DNA from: an uncultured Lachnospiraceae bacterium
GTDB taxonomy: Bacteria; Bacillota; Clostridia; Lachnospirales; Lachnospiraceae
DNA length: 22,518 bases
Direction: 5' to 3'
Assembly (NCBI GenBank): GCA_900553355.1
Contig: USDK01000044.1
Location: forward strand, 1-22,518
Below the pieces are notes generated by a model, which saw nothing but the letters and a program-made list of their open reading frames with translations, searched no databases and had not been told where the DNA came from. Position numbers and translations under genes: made by a program. Below are positions 1 to 8,227 of this stretch, piece by piece; position 1 is the first letter of the stretch; each line of letters starts with the position of its first letter.

Positions 1-866
1 CAACCAAAAAACTTTATATTTTTTTCACTGTCTACTTGACGGGGAGCACACCACACCCTCGGGTTGTCCCAAAGATCACTGTTTTCTGAAAGCGGCTCTT
101 CTTCAAACACATCCAGCGCAACCCCTCGAAATTTTCCTTCTTTAAGGTGCTGAACCAACGCCTTTTCATTAATGACAGCACCTCTTGAAACATTAACCAA
201 CGCACTTTCTTCTTTCATTTTCGTAAGTCTATCGTTATCGAAAAGTCCCTTGGTATCCTGCGTCAGAGCAATACATAAAATAACAATATCTGCTTCCGGA
301 AGCGCTTCATCAATCTGTTCCAACGGTACCCATCTATGAACCAGAACATCATCCACTTCGCTGCGATTCACGACTGTAATTTCTGTATCAAAAGCAGCTA
401 ATCTTTTGGCTACCTCTTGTCCCACACTCCCATACCCGACGATACAAACTTTTTTATCAGTCAGTTCCAAAAGGGTTCGATCCTTTTCCCAATTTCTATG
501 CTGTTGCTTTCTGAAAAACTCACGCATATTTTTATATATTAAAAGGACACTCATCACAACCCACTCGGCCATGGGGGTGCTGTAAACACCTTTTGCATTA
601 TTTATCCGTATCCCTTGCTTTCTTACATATTCCACCAGGACACGGTCGTACCCTGCACTTGTTAACTGAATATATTTTAACTTAGAAAATTTTTCTATTG
701 GATGATGTACAAACAACCCATTACAGATTACGCCCTCTACCCAATCATAGTTGCATGGCAATTCTTCATTTTCGTATTGTAGAAATCGAACGGTATTTCC
801 CATTTGTTCAATCTGCTTTAGATACTTCCTCGCATTTTTCCATGCCCCTGTAATCAACAAATTCAT
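1..866 (-). CDS. D-2-hydroxyacid dehydrogenase family protein, partial (C-terminus beyond left edge)
   Basis: An open frame of 288 codons starts at ATG 864-866, with AAGGAG nine bases upstream, and runs off the left edge. It has the D-isomer-specific 2-hydroxyacid dehydrogenase layout. A substrate domain (about 1-100) is followed by an NAD-binding Rossmann domain with GYGSVG at 144-149. The conserved Arg is in NVSRGA (R228) and the conserved Glu in LDVFEEEP (E257). Family members reduce 2-oxo acids or oxidise 2-hydroxy acids with NAD(P). The position that normally carries the catalytic His, in a 'TPH' motif about 20 residues after the Glu, reads A-P-R here (R276, codon CGT at 39-41). This could mean a changed or lost reaction. 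The gene lies 21 bases after a HpaI-like aldolase gene at the end of the capsule operon, so a role in making an acidic sugar or acyl substituent is possible but unproven. Confidence 0.85.
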   Translation of the reverse strand, partial: MNLLITGAWKNARKYLKQIEQMGNTVRFLQYENEELPCNYDWVEGVICNGLFVHHPIEKFSKLKYIQLTSAGYDRVLVEYVRKQGIRINNAKGVYSTPMAEWVVMSVLLIYKNMREFFRKQQHRNWEKDRTLLELTDKKVCIVGYGSVGQEVAKRLAAFDTEITVVNRSEVDDVLVHRWVPLEQIDEALPEADIVILCIALTQDTKGLFDNDRLTKMKEESALVNVSRGAVINEKALVQHLKEGKFRGVALDVFEEEPLSENSDLWDNPRVWCAPRQVDSEKNIKFFG

Positions 867-887
867 GAGCTTTACTCCTTGCCCTTG

Positions 888-1721
888 TTACCTGTTTTGA
901 CAAATTTTCCTAACCTTTTCTGCTACTATCCGTTCATTATCCCGAAAATATCTTGCATATGTTTCACACTCTTTTTCTTGTTCTCGAATCGCCTGTACTC
1001 CATTTTCAAAAACAGAACGGATTTCTTTTAAATCTGTAATAATACAAGTATTACAAAAGCTTCTCGATAAAATCACACAGGACGATCCCAGGCAATAATG
1101 TTCCTTAATTATATATTCCGCCGGAAGTTCTCCCTGACCTATCGAAGCTATCCCGCCAAATCCATACGGGATCCCCTTTAATTTAAATTTCAGGCACAGC
1201 TGTTCCACAGTTCCATCCGTCAGAAGCTCAAACATAAACTTTCGCCCATATCCAAGACTAAGGTCATTTAATCCAATATAGAGCTCATCTATCCCTTTTA
1301 TTTTTAATATATCGTCAATAATTTTCACCGCTTGAGGAGTTTCTACTAACAAAGAAATTTTCGCTCTTTGATTTACCAAATTGACAAATGTTTCTACCTC
1401 GTCAACACTTTTAAAATACGGAAGCATAATAATATCTGCTCCAGCATTTACAACTTGGTCAATCTCAGTTTTTGAAGAGGAATATTCATCAGTTGCCTCA
1501 TGAATCGGATTCACTCTTACTAAAACATCTGCTTTACTAATTTGTTTTCTTATTCTCTGAATATCATCAATTGTATGATGAGACTGGACCGTATCCATTC
1601 CCCCCTGCCGGGCTGCTTTTCCGATATATTCCATATCCACAAAAATACGGTCTACCCCTGCACTTTCTGCAATTTGGGCAATATCTGGATCATTTGTTAT
1701 GTACATCAGCTTAAGGGGCAT
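888..1721 (-). CDS. HpcH/HpaI-type aldolase family protein of a capsule locus
   Basis: This 277-aa protein fits the HpcH/HpaI (citrate-lyase beta-like) TIM-barrel family. A candidate substrate Arg lies in VLVRVNP (R69). The two expected metal ligands are E127 in LLVETPQ and D153 in IGLNDLS. Class II members split or join pyruvate (enolate) and an aldehyde. The usual 'D-x-E-H' active-site motif appears as VDMEYIG, with Tyr32 where His is normal, so ordinary HpaI chemistry is uncertain. The same chain has a HH pair at 48-49 that might serve another role. The ATG lies one base after the stop of the sugar transferase gene, with AGAAGGGA about 10 bases upstream, so the two are translated in tandem. 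The stretch is visibly more AT-rich than the capsule genes upstream. Its product in the polysaccharide pathway is not known to me. Confidence 0.8.
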   Translation of the reverse strand: MPLKLMYITNDPDIAQIAESAGVDRIFVDMEYIGKAARQGGMDTVQSHHTIDDIQRIRKQISKADVLVRVNPIHEATDEYSSSKTEIDQVVNAGADIIMLPYFKSVDEVETFVNLVNQRAKISLLVETPQAVKIIDDILKIKGIDELYIGLNDLSLGYGRKFMFELLTDGTVEQLCLKFKLKGIPYGFGGIASIGQGELPAEYIIKEHYCLGSSCVILSRSFCNTCIITDLKEIRSVFENGVQAIREQEKECETYARYFRDNERIVAEKVRKICQNR

Positions 1722-1722
1722 A

Positions 1723-2343
1723 TTATATCATTTCCCTTCTATTTTTCACCGTTTGTTCAATATTTTCATTATCAGAATTTGCAATAACCTTAAACACTGT
1801 CATAATGACAATCTTCATATCCAGAAGAAAAGAGATATGATTTACATACCAGATATTCATATCAATTCGCCGGTGCCACTCAACATCTTTGCGGCCGTGA
1901 ACCTGTGCCCATCCGGTAATTCCCGGACGTACCTCAAACATTTTCTTTTGTTCTTCTGTATATTCTTCGTATGGCCATGGATGATATGTAAGCGGCGGTC
2001 GGGGGCCTATGAATGACATATCTCCCCGAAGGATATTAATAAGCTGTGGCAATTCATCAATACTCGTTGCTCGCAGAATCTTTCCAATCCGGGTAACTCG
2101 CGCATCACCTTTTCCCGAATATACGCCACTTCCGGTATGTTCTGCTCCCTGGCACATACTTCTGAATTTTAGTATGGTAAATATCTTTCCATCTTTCCCA
2201 ATACGTTTTTGTTTAAATAGAACCGGGCCTTTAGAATCACACTTTATTAAAACGGCAACTAGACACATTGGCAGAAATCCGATGATTAAAATAACCAACG
2301 CCATACATACATCTATGCCTCGCTTAATCCTATCAGCATACAT
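1723..2343 (-). CDS. Undecaprenyl-phosphate sugar-1-phosphate transferase (initiating, PglC/WbaP C-terminal type)
   Basis: This is a bacterial sugar transferase (PF02397-type) that moves a sugar-1-phosphate from a UDP-sugar to undecaprenyl phosphate, the first membrane step of capsule repeat-unit assembly. From the ATG at 2341-2343 it has 206 aa. One hydrophobic segment lies at about 10-33, followed by LFKQKRIG, the KFRSM box, and the hallmark DELPQLINILRGDMSFIGPR region. GITGWAQV lies near 145. It is the short catalytic-domain form, without the four extra helices of WbaP. An ATG five codons upstream (2356-2358) is in frame, but GGAGAGGG six bases before the downstream ATG favours the shorter form. 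The gene overlaps the end of the dehydratase gene, which suggests coupled translation. The dehydratase next door probably supplies its UDP-sugar. Confidence 0.93.
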   Translation of the reverse strand: MYADRIKRGIDVCMALVILIIGFLPMCLVAVLIKCDSKGPVLFKQKRIGKDGKIFTILKFRSMCQGAEHTGSGVYSGKGDARVTRIGKILRATSIDELPQLINILRGDMSFIGPRPPLTYHPWPYEEYTEEQKKMFEVRPGITGWAQVHGRKDVEWHRRIDMNIWYVNHISFLLDMKIVIMTVFKVIANSDNENIEQTVKNRREMI

Positions 2344-4222
2344 CGCTTCCCTCTCCATTCATCTTATACTCCGGCACCAGTTCCTTGATCTCTGCCCGGA
2401 TATCCTTACTCTCGTCATAGGCATGCCGAATGAGATCTGAAATCTTCCGGCTGGTCTCTTCCACATCCATAGTTCCCATCTGCGCCACGAAAATCCTCTT
2501 ATTTTCCGTCTTGATCAGATTCTTCTCATCGATCAGAAGCTCCTCATATAGCTTCTCTCCGGGCCTCAGTCCGGTAAATTCTATCTTAATATCCTCCCCA
2601 GGCACATGACCGCTTAAGCGGATCATCTTCTTTGCCATATCCAGGATCTTCACCGGCTCACCCATGTCCAGAATAAAGATCTCACCGCCCTTTGCGCAGG
2701 CGCTGCACTGGAGCACCAGGTTCACAGCCTCCGGAATTGTCATAAAATACCGGATGATATCTGGATGGGTCACGGTGACCGGCCCTCCGCTTTTTATCTG
2801 CTTACGGAAAATAGGGATTACACTTCCGTTACTTCCCAGCACATTTCCAAACCGGACAGCTGTATATTCTGTGGTGGAGATTTCGGAAAATACTTCCATC
2901 ACCATCTCACAGATCCCCTTAGAGGCGCCCATTACATTAGTAGGCCGCACCGCCTTGTCCGTGGAGATCAGGACCATCTTCTGCACATGGAATTTATTGG
3001 CCGCGCTGGCCACATTGTAGGTCCCTTTCACGTTGTTCTTGATTGCTTCGTCCGGGCTGTCCTCCATCAGTGGCACATGCTTGTGGGCCGCAGCATGGTA
3101 CACAATATCCGGATGATAGGTCTCAAAAATATCCTCGATCCGTCTCTTATCTCTCACCGAAGCTATAAGTACATCCAGATTTAACTCCGGATGTTTCTTA
3201 CGAAGCTCCAGCTGAATGTCATAAGCGTTGTTTTCGTATATGTCCACGATGATCAGCTTTTTCGGATTGTGGAGCGCCACCTGCCGGCAGATTTCGCTGC
3301 CGATGGAACCGCCTCCCCCAGTGACCACGATCACCTTTCCTCTTAAATAGCTGCCGATTTTTTCCATGTATAGTTCTACCGGTTCTCTCCCCAGCAGGTC
3401 TTCGATACTGACGTCCTTCAGCATGGACACGTCCACCTCCTGGTTGACCATCTGATAAATGCCTGGCAGCATCTTGATCTTACAGGCGGTCTTCTGACAG
3501 ATCTCCAGCAGTTGTTTCTGTTCCTGCTCCCCAAGGGTAGGGATGGCGACAATAATCTCTTCAACATGATATTTCTTCGCCATTTCCGGTATGTCTTCTT
3601 TTTTTCCGACGATCGGTATTCCCTGAAGATAAGTCCCGATCTTCTGGGGATCGTCGTCAATGATGCAGGGAATTTTACGGTTCAGATGCTTGCTGTTTTT
3701 CATCTCGCGCACCAGCATGTATCCGGCGGCTCCGGCGCCGATCACCATCGTCACCACCGGCTTCGTCTGCCAGATCACCTCATGATTCCGGTAGGCGATC
3801 CGGAGAAACCGGTAGGAAAACCGGGGCGCTATGATACAGATGGAAAGCAGCATCACATAGATAAAAATATAACTTCTCGGCACCGGCAGATCCAGAATCT
3901 TCATTCCCAGATACTGAAGAAGCGTCGATATTACGATTGCGATCAACGCATTTTTCAGTTCTTCCAGACTGGCAAATCTCCACAGGCTGGTATACAGCTT
4001 GCAGAGCGCGTTGATCAGAATCGTGCAGATCACATTGATCCACATGTATTCTCGTACAGAATCCCAGAATATTGGATCGATATTCGCGAAACGAAAGTCT
4101 ACCCGCATCCACAGCGCTCCTACCATACAGCAGATGACAAGGATGCCATCCAGCAACAGAAGAGCCGCCCCTTTGATGAGAGCTTCTTTATTTCCATAAA
4201 ACTTTCGTATATTAATTTTCAT
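2333..4222 (-). CDS. Membrane-bound UDP-N-acetylglucosamine 4,6-dehydratase family protein (PglF/CapD/EpsC-like)
   Basis: This 629-aa protein has the full-length PglF/CapD plan. Four membrane helices lie at about 17-38, 61-78, 91-108 and 118-134. A CoA-binding-like Rossmann domain with VIGAGAAG lies near 160-167. A C-terminal extended SDR domain carries TGGGGSIGSE at 301-310. The active-site region has STDKA (420-424) and MGASK (431-435). Met takes the place of the classical SDR Tyr, as is usual in long membrane-bound 4,6-dehydratases. The expected reaction is UDP-GlcNAc to a UDP-4-keto-6-deoxy sugar, the entry to bacillosamine or FucNAc-type sugars; the exact substrate cannot be read from sequence. 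AGAGGG lies eight bases before the ATG. A possible internal promoter lies upstream at 4253-4280. The stop overlaps the transferase gene. Confidence 0.92.
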   Translation of the reverse strand: MKINIRKFYGNKEALIKGAALLLLDGILVICCMVGALWMRVDFRFANIDPIFWDSVREYMWINVICTILINALCKLYTSLWRFASLEELKNALIAIVISTLLQYLGMKILDLPVPRSYIFIYVMLLSICIIAPRFSYRFLRIAYRNHEVIWQTKPVVTMVIGAGAAGYMLVREMKNSKHLNRKIPCIIDDDPQKIGTYLQGIPIVGKKEDIPEMAKKYHVEEIIVAIPTLGEQEQKQLLEICQKTACKIKMLPGIYQMVNQEVDVSMLKDVSIEDLLGREPVELYMEKIGSYLRGKVIVVTGGGGSIGSEICRQVALHNPKKLIIVDIYENNAYDIQLELRKKHPELNLDVLIASVRDKRRIEDIFETYHPDIVYHAAAHKHVPLMEDSPDEAIKNNVKGTYNVASAANKFHVQKMVLISTDKAVRPTNVMGASKGICEMVMEVFSEISTTEYTAVRFGNVLGSNGSVIPIFRKQIKSGGPVTVTHPDIIRYFMTIPEAVNLVLQCSACAKGGEIFILDMGEPVKILDMAKKMIRLSGHVPGEDIKIEFTGLRPGEKLYEELLIDEKNLIKTENKRIFVAQMGTMDVEETSRKISDLIRHAYDESKDIRAEIKELVPEYKMNGEGSDVC

Positions 4223-4252
4223 AATAATCCCTCTGTATCTTCTATCATTCTT

Positions 4253-4280
4253 ATTATGCCTGATTAATACCGTAAGTTAA
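4253..4280 (-). promoter_or_regulatory. Possible internal promoter before the 4,6-dehydratase gene
   Basis: TTAACT (4275-4280) and CATAAT (4253-4258) are separated by 16 bases in the 63-base gap after the LCP gene. The match is moderate (4/6 and 5/6). It could boost the sugar-synthesis half of the capsule operon. Confidence 0.35.
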
Positions 4281-4285
4281 GTTTT

Positions 4286-5266
4286 CTAATAGAGTAGTTC
4301 CTGGATGTATTCCTTATTTGCCTCCAGGTCTATATTCAGGACAGACATGTCCTCATAAGTGCCAAATTCATAAGTGCCTTCTGCAGGAATTGCCGCCTGC
4401 TGAGTCTTTAAGTTATCCACACTCAAAACCTCTGTCGCCATCTCGTACAGTTCCGTTACACTCATATTGGTGGACACCTGGGTCATACAGAACTTGATCA
4501 GCGACATCAGCGTCGCCGGATTATTTCTTTGCTCCAGCACTTTATTATAAATGCCGTAAATTACATCTCTCTGGCGTTCGGTTCGTCCGAAGTCATTGTC
4601 CAGGCTTCGGTTTCTGGCATGTGCCAGCGCCTGGGAGCCCGTCAGTGTCACATTCCCGGCCACAATTTCCGGCATTCCGTTTTCCCGGTAGTATTCTGCC
4701 TCCTCTTCCGTAAGCACTACCTGGATACCGCCCAGCTGGTCGATGATCTCCACCAGGTTTTCAAAATTGATGACCACATAATTCTGGATATCCAGCCCAA
4801 ACTGCTTATTCAGGGTATTGATGGTCAGTCCCACACCTCCGTAAGCATAAGTATGTCCCAGCTTACTCTGGCCATGGCCGTCAATCTCTACCAGTGAATC
4901 TCGAAGGAAGGAGAGTGCCGTTGCTTTTCCCTCTGCCTTATTAAAGGATGCCAGGATCATGGTATCAGACCGTCCCATCTCCGCATTTGGATCCCGGGAG
5001 TCCGAGCCTACCAGCAGAACGTTGATCACGTCCTTGTCCTTCTGATCTTCTCTGGCAATCTGCACCTTATCTGCATTGGGATCCACATCATCCGGATCCA
5101 CAATGCCCACATTATTTTTATTCAAATTCCATAGAAGCACACCTAAGGACATGGCCATTACCAAGAAGCAGAGAATCAGCAGACACAGGATTCCTGAGAT
5201 TACCTTGTGCCGCTTCATCCAGTTCCATAAGCCTTTTCCCTTCGTTTTTTTCTTCGCTTTTCTCAT
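4286..5266 (-). CDS. LytR-CpsA-Psr (LCP) family cell-wall glycopolymer ligase
   Basis: This 326-aa protein has a basic N-terminus, one membrane helix (about 22-45) and an extracytoplasmic LCP domain. The family marks are LLVGSDSRD (84-92), GRSDTMI (98-104), FLRDS (120-124), and the Arg-rich A-R-N-R-S ... GRTERQ block at 217-232. LCP enzymes transfer undecaprenyl-pyrophosphate-linked glycopolymers to peptidoglycan MurNAc. In a capsule operon the natural reading is attachment of the capsule to the wall. The start ATG has AGGAGG seven bases upstream. The gene begins 12 bases after the stop of the first tyrosine kinase, so it belongs to the same operon. Confidence 0.94.
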   Translation of the reverse strand: MRKAKKKTKGKGLWNWMKRHKVISGILCLLILCFLVMAMSLGVLLWNLNKNNVGIVDPDDVDPNADKVQIAREDQKDKDVINVLLVGSDSRDPNAEMGRSDTMILASFNKAEGKATALSFLRDSLVEIDGHGQSKLGHTYAYGGVGLTINTLNKQFGLDIQNYVVINFENLVEIIDQLGGIQVVLTEEEAEYYRENGMPEIVAGNVTLTGSQALAHARNRSLDNDFGRTERQRDVIYGIYNKVLEQRNNPATLMSLIKFCMTQVSTNMSVTELYEMATEVLSVDNLKTQQAAIPAEGTYEFGTYEDMSVLNIDLEANKEYIQELLY

Positions 5267-5278
5267 TGGTACTGCCTC

Positions 5279-6787
5279 CTACTCCTTGATGATCCGTCCG
5301 GACTTATCTTCCGTCTGTCCGGTTCCTTTCAGCTTCCCATAGTGAGAATATCTGCTGTAATGTCCATATCTTCCGTAGCGTCCGTAACCGTATCCATAAC
5401 CATAACCGTACCGGCTGGATTTCTGGTTGACATCGTCGTTGAAAATATAGCCCAGGAGATTTACGTTCCGGGCCGTCAGTGTCTCGATACCGCTGCGGAT
5501 CTTGTTGATCTTCGTATAATCACAGCGGATCACATACAGGACAAAATCCACATACTTCGCCAGAAGTGATGCATCCGCCAGAAGGTCAGCCGGCGCAGTA
5601 TCCAAGATCACATAGTCTGCCTTCATCTGCATGGCCTCGATCAGATGGTCCATCTTCCTGGAGCCAAGGAGGGCTGCGTCTCCGGCATTCGGCTTGCCTC
5701 CATAGAGAATCTCCATCTCCGCATCCGTTCCTGGGATTTCAAACCGGGTCAGGGCACGCTGAAGAGAAACCTTTCCCCGAAGAACTGCCCCGATTCCCGG
5801 ATGCTTCGCTGTATTCTGCAGCACCTCGCCCACCGAAGGATTTCTGGGGTCACAGTCCGCCAGGATCACGGATTTCCCCTGCTTCGCAATGGCAAGAGCC
5901 AGGTTTACGGCAATCGTTGTCTTTCCTTCTCCCGGGATAGAGCTGGTGACCATGATCACTCCGCCGTTTTCGCTTTCTGCCTCCCTCATCACCCGTACCC
6001 GGAGCCTGCGCACGGCTTCTTCATAAGCCGGCGAGATCCGCGTATTTAAAAGGGTCAGGTTATTATACGCCTCAGTTTTTCGTTTCTTCATCCTGACATG
6101 AGGCAGGCTCCCCAGATCATGGAGATTAATATGCTTATTCAGCTGCTCCTTTGTCCGGACCGTCCGTTTCAGGAACACATACAGGCAGAGGATCGCTACG
6201 CAGATAATGATGCCCTGCAGGGCGCCTCTCTTATAAGAGCCGCGGATCACCACTTCCCTCTGTGTGTCCGAGGGAATGCCGGTCTCGTCCAGGATCGCCA
6301 GCTTCGTCTCCCCAAATATGTATTCCGCCACCTCCGGATAGTTCTTGATCACAGACTGCAGAATATTGTACGCCATCTGCGGATCATCCGAAGACACCGA
6401 TATGGTCAGCATGTTCATACCATCCTCTGCCTGGACATCGATCTGTCCCGGAAGCGACTCCAGCCCCATATCATTTAAGACCACATCCTCCAGGACGCCG
6501 CTGGTCAGGATATAGGGAAAGATGGCTGCCATCTCCTGTGCAGACTGAATATTGGTATAAGAACCGCCCGGCGTGGTCACAGATACCGTAGCCGAGGCCA
6601 CATACTGCGGTGTATAGGAAAAGCTGGTGGAAAAATATGACCGCGCCGTACACACGATGACGATGATCACCAGTAGAACCCACAGCCTTTTTATGGCATT
6701 CCAGAAGGCCGCCACCAGATTCATGATATCTATTTTTTCTATCTCAGTACCCGTCTTCTTTTCGGTTGTTTCTACATTCTCACTCAT
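5279..6787 (-). CDS. Fused polysaccharide co-polymerase / tyrosine autokinase (Wzz domain plus BY-kinase), copy 1
   Basis: This 502-aa protein joins a Wzz chain-length domain to a cytoplasmic bacterial tyrosine kinase. The Wzz part has helices at about 34-48 and 191-207 flanking an external region. The kinase carries EEAVRRLR (256-263), Walker A SIPGEGKTT (283-291), Walker A' VILADCDPRNP (307-317) and Walker B VILDTAP (393-399). A C-terminal tail has ten tyrosines between 460 and 483, mostly as Tyr-Gly repeats, the expected autophosphorylation cluster. Such proteins control the length and export of capsule, in balance with the CpsB-type phosphatase encoded upstream. The start overlaps the stop of copy 2 by four bases (ATGA), which points to coupled translation. 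In many Firmicutes the two domains are separate proteins; here they are fused. Confidence 0.93.
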   Translation of the reverse strand: MSENVETTEKKTGTEIEKIDIMNLVAAFWNAIKRLWVLLVIIVIVCTARSYFSTSFSYTPQYVASATVSVTTPGGSYTNIQSAQEMAAIFPYILTSGVLEDVVLNDMGLESLPGQIDVQAEDGMNMLTISVSSDDPQMAYNILQSVIKNYPEVAEYIFGETKLAILDETGIPSDTQREVVIRGSYKRGALQGIIICVAILCLYVFLKRTVRTKEQLNKHINLHDLGSLPHVRMKKRKTEAYNNLTLLNTRISPAYEEAVRRLRVRVMREAESENGGVIMVTSSIPGEGKTTIAVNLALAIAKQGKSVILADCDPRNPSVGEVLQNTAKHPGIGAVLRGKVSLQRALTRFEIPGTDAEMEILYGGKPNAGDAALLGSRKMDHLIEAMQMKADYVILDTAPADLLADASLLAKYVDFVLYVIRCDYTKINKIRSGIETLTARNVNLLGYIFNDDVNQKSSRYGYGYGYGYGRYGRYGHYSRYSHYGKLKGTGQTEDKSGRIIKE

Positions 6788-8223
6788 TGTTCACTTTCCT
6801 TATGCTTCTTCCCATAATTTCCATATTCTCCGTAACGGCTGCTGTACCGTCCCACGGTGGAGCTGACCACCCGTCCAAAGGACTGTACGCCGTTCATCAC
6901 GACTCCTAAGATCCGGGTATTCTGTGCCCGGAACTTGTCGATCATCGTATTGATGTCTTCTGCATAGATAAAGTTCTGACGCTCTACGAAAAGCACTGCG
7001 TCTGTACACTGTCCCCACAGCTCCGCGTCGCCCAGCACAGCGGTCGGCGGTGTGTCTACGATCACATAGTCCGCAGCCTCCCTGCACCGATGCAGGAACT
7101 TTGCTGTCACCTCGTTCTGCAGAATATCTGTGGAAGAGGAATAACAGTTCCGCCCGCCCACGACATACAGCCTCGGAACAGAGGTTTTCATAAACAGGCT
7201 GAAATCCTTTTTCTCTCTTTTCAGGAAATCTCCCAGCTCATTTTCTTCCTTGGGATGCAGCCCGAAGATCAGAAACTGGGACGGCCGCTTCAGGTCTCCG
7301 TCAACCAGCACGACCCGGTAATCCTTCTCTGCCAGGCTGATGGCAAGATTTGCTGCCACCGTTGACTTTCCTTCATTTTCCGACACGCTGGTAACAGCCA
7401 GCGTCTTCCATCCTTCTTTCTCCATCCGGTATTCTACCCGGGAAGAGAATTTCCGGAAACTCTCCACAAATCCAAATCCGGCCAGCGGATCATTGATCAG
7501 AAGCCCTTTCTTCTTTCGATGGAGAATCTCTTTTAAAGATTTATACTTAATCTCATAGGAAATTGCTCCCATGCTTCTTGCATCCAGCTTTTCTTCAATG
7601 TCTTCCTCTGTTTTCAGCGTGTCCTTCATAAAGGACAAAGCCCCGAACAGTGCGGCAAAGACAACCGCTGCCGCAAGAAACGCCTTTTTCATCAGGCTTC
7701 CTGCATTCATCGGATTGTCCGGCGAGAAAGGAATCGAAGGCTCCTCCAGAATATTCAGCACAATATCTCCTACCGTGTAATAAGAAATGCTGGAATAATT
7801 ATCCAGGATTTCTTCCATGATATCGAACGATTCCGATGGCGTTTTTGCAGTTACTGTAAGCTCCAGAAGATTAGTCTCTCCTGCGATATTAGCCTGGATA
7901 TCCGCATCGATGGAATCTACTCCCAGCTTCTCGCACAAAATATCCTGCATAGCCGTACTCTCCACGATCTTCTGAAAGGTCGCCGTCGTCGAGTTTGCTG
8001 TGCCAAGGGAAGAATAAGAAGCAGATGTTCCCCTGGAAGAAACGACAAAGGTGGTTGACGTGGTATACTCCGGCGTGTAGCGGATTCCCACCACCACATA
8101 CGTCAGCATGGCTGCTGCCAGCGCTCCCAGAAGGATCGCCCACCAGTTGATCAGGATATCATGCACCAGAGTAAAGGGCTCTATTTTATAATTTTCCAAG
8201 GTCTGTCCGGTCGTTTTTTCCAT
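6784..8223 (-). CDS. Fused polysaccharide co-polymerase / tyrosine autokinase (Wzz domain plus BY-kinase), copy 2
   Basis: This 479-aa paralogue of the neighbouring kinase has the same layout. Wzz helices lie at about 26-46 and 180-197. Walker A is SENEGKST (281-288), Walker A' VVLVDGDLKRP (304-314) and Walker B VIVDTPP (387-393). A short Tyr tail has four tyrosines between 460 and 470. The external Wzz region differs strongly from copy 1, so this is an old duplication rather than a recent one. The tail is shorter and less repetitive than in copy 1. The start, four bases after the stop of the Ig-like gene, has GAGG about seven bases upstream. The two may form hetero-oligomers or work on different steps, but the sequence does not decide this. 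Confidence 0.92.
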   Translation of the reverse strand: MEKTTGQTLENYKIEPFTLVHDILINWWAILLGALAAAMLTYVVVGIRYTPEYTTSTTFVVSSRGTSASYSSLGTANSTTATFQKIVESTAMQDILCEKLGVDSIDADIQANIAGETNLLELTVTAKTPSESFDIMEEILDNYSSISYYTVGDIVLNILEEPSIPFSPDNPMNAGSLMKKAFLAAAVVFAALFGALSFMKDTLKTEEDIEEKLDARSMGAISYEIKYKSLKEILHRKKKGLLINDPLAGFGFVESFRKFSSRVEYRMEKEGWKTLAVTSVSENEGKSTVAANLAISLAEKDYRVVLVDGDLKRPSQFLIFGLHPKEENELGDFLKREKKDFSLFMKTSVPRLYVVGGRNCYSSSTDILQNEVTAKFLHRCREAADYVIVDTPPTAVLGDAELWGQCTDAVLFVERQNFIYAEDINTMIDKFRAQNTRILGVVMNGVQSFGRVVSSTVGRYSSRYGEYGNYGKKHKESEQ

Positions 8224-8227
8224 GATA

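Noticed and set aside
3512..4267. Plus-strand frame of 251 codons antisense to the 4,6-dehydratase
   Set aside because: No motif, no start signal, and full overlap with a well-supported gene.
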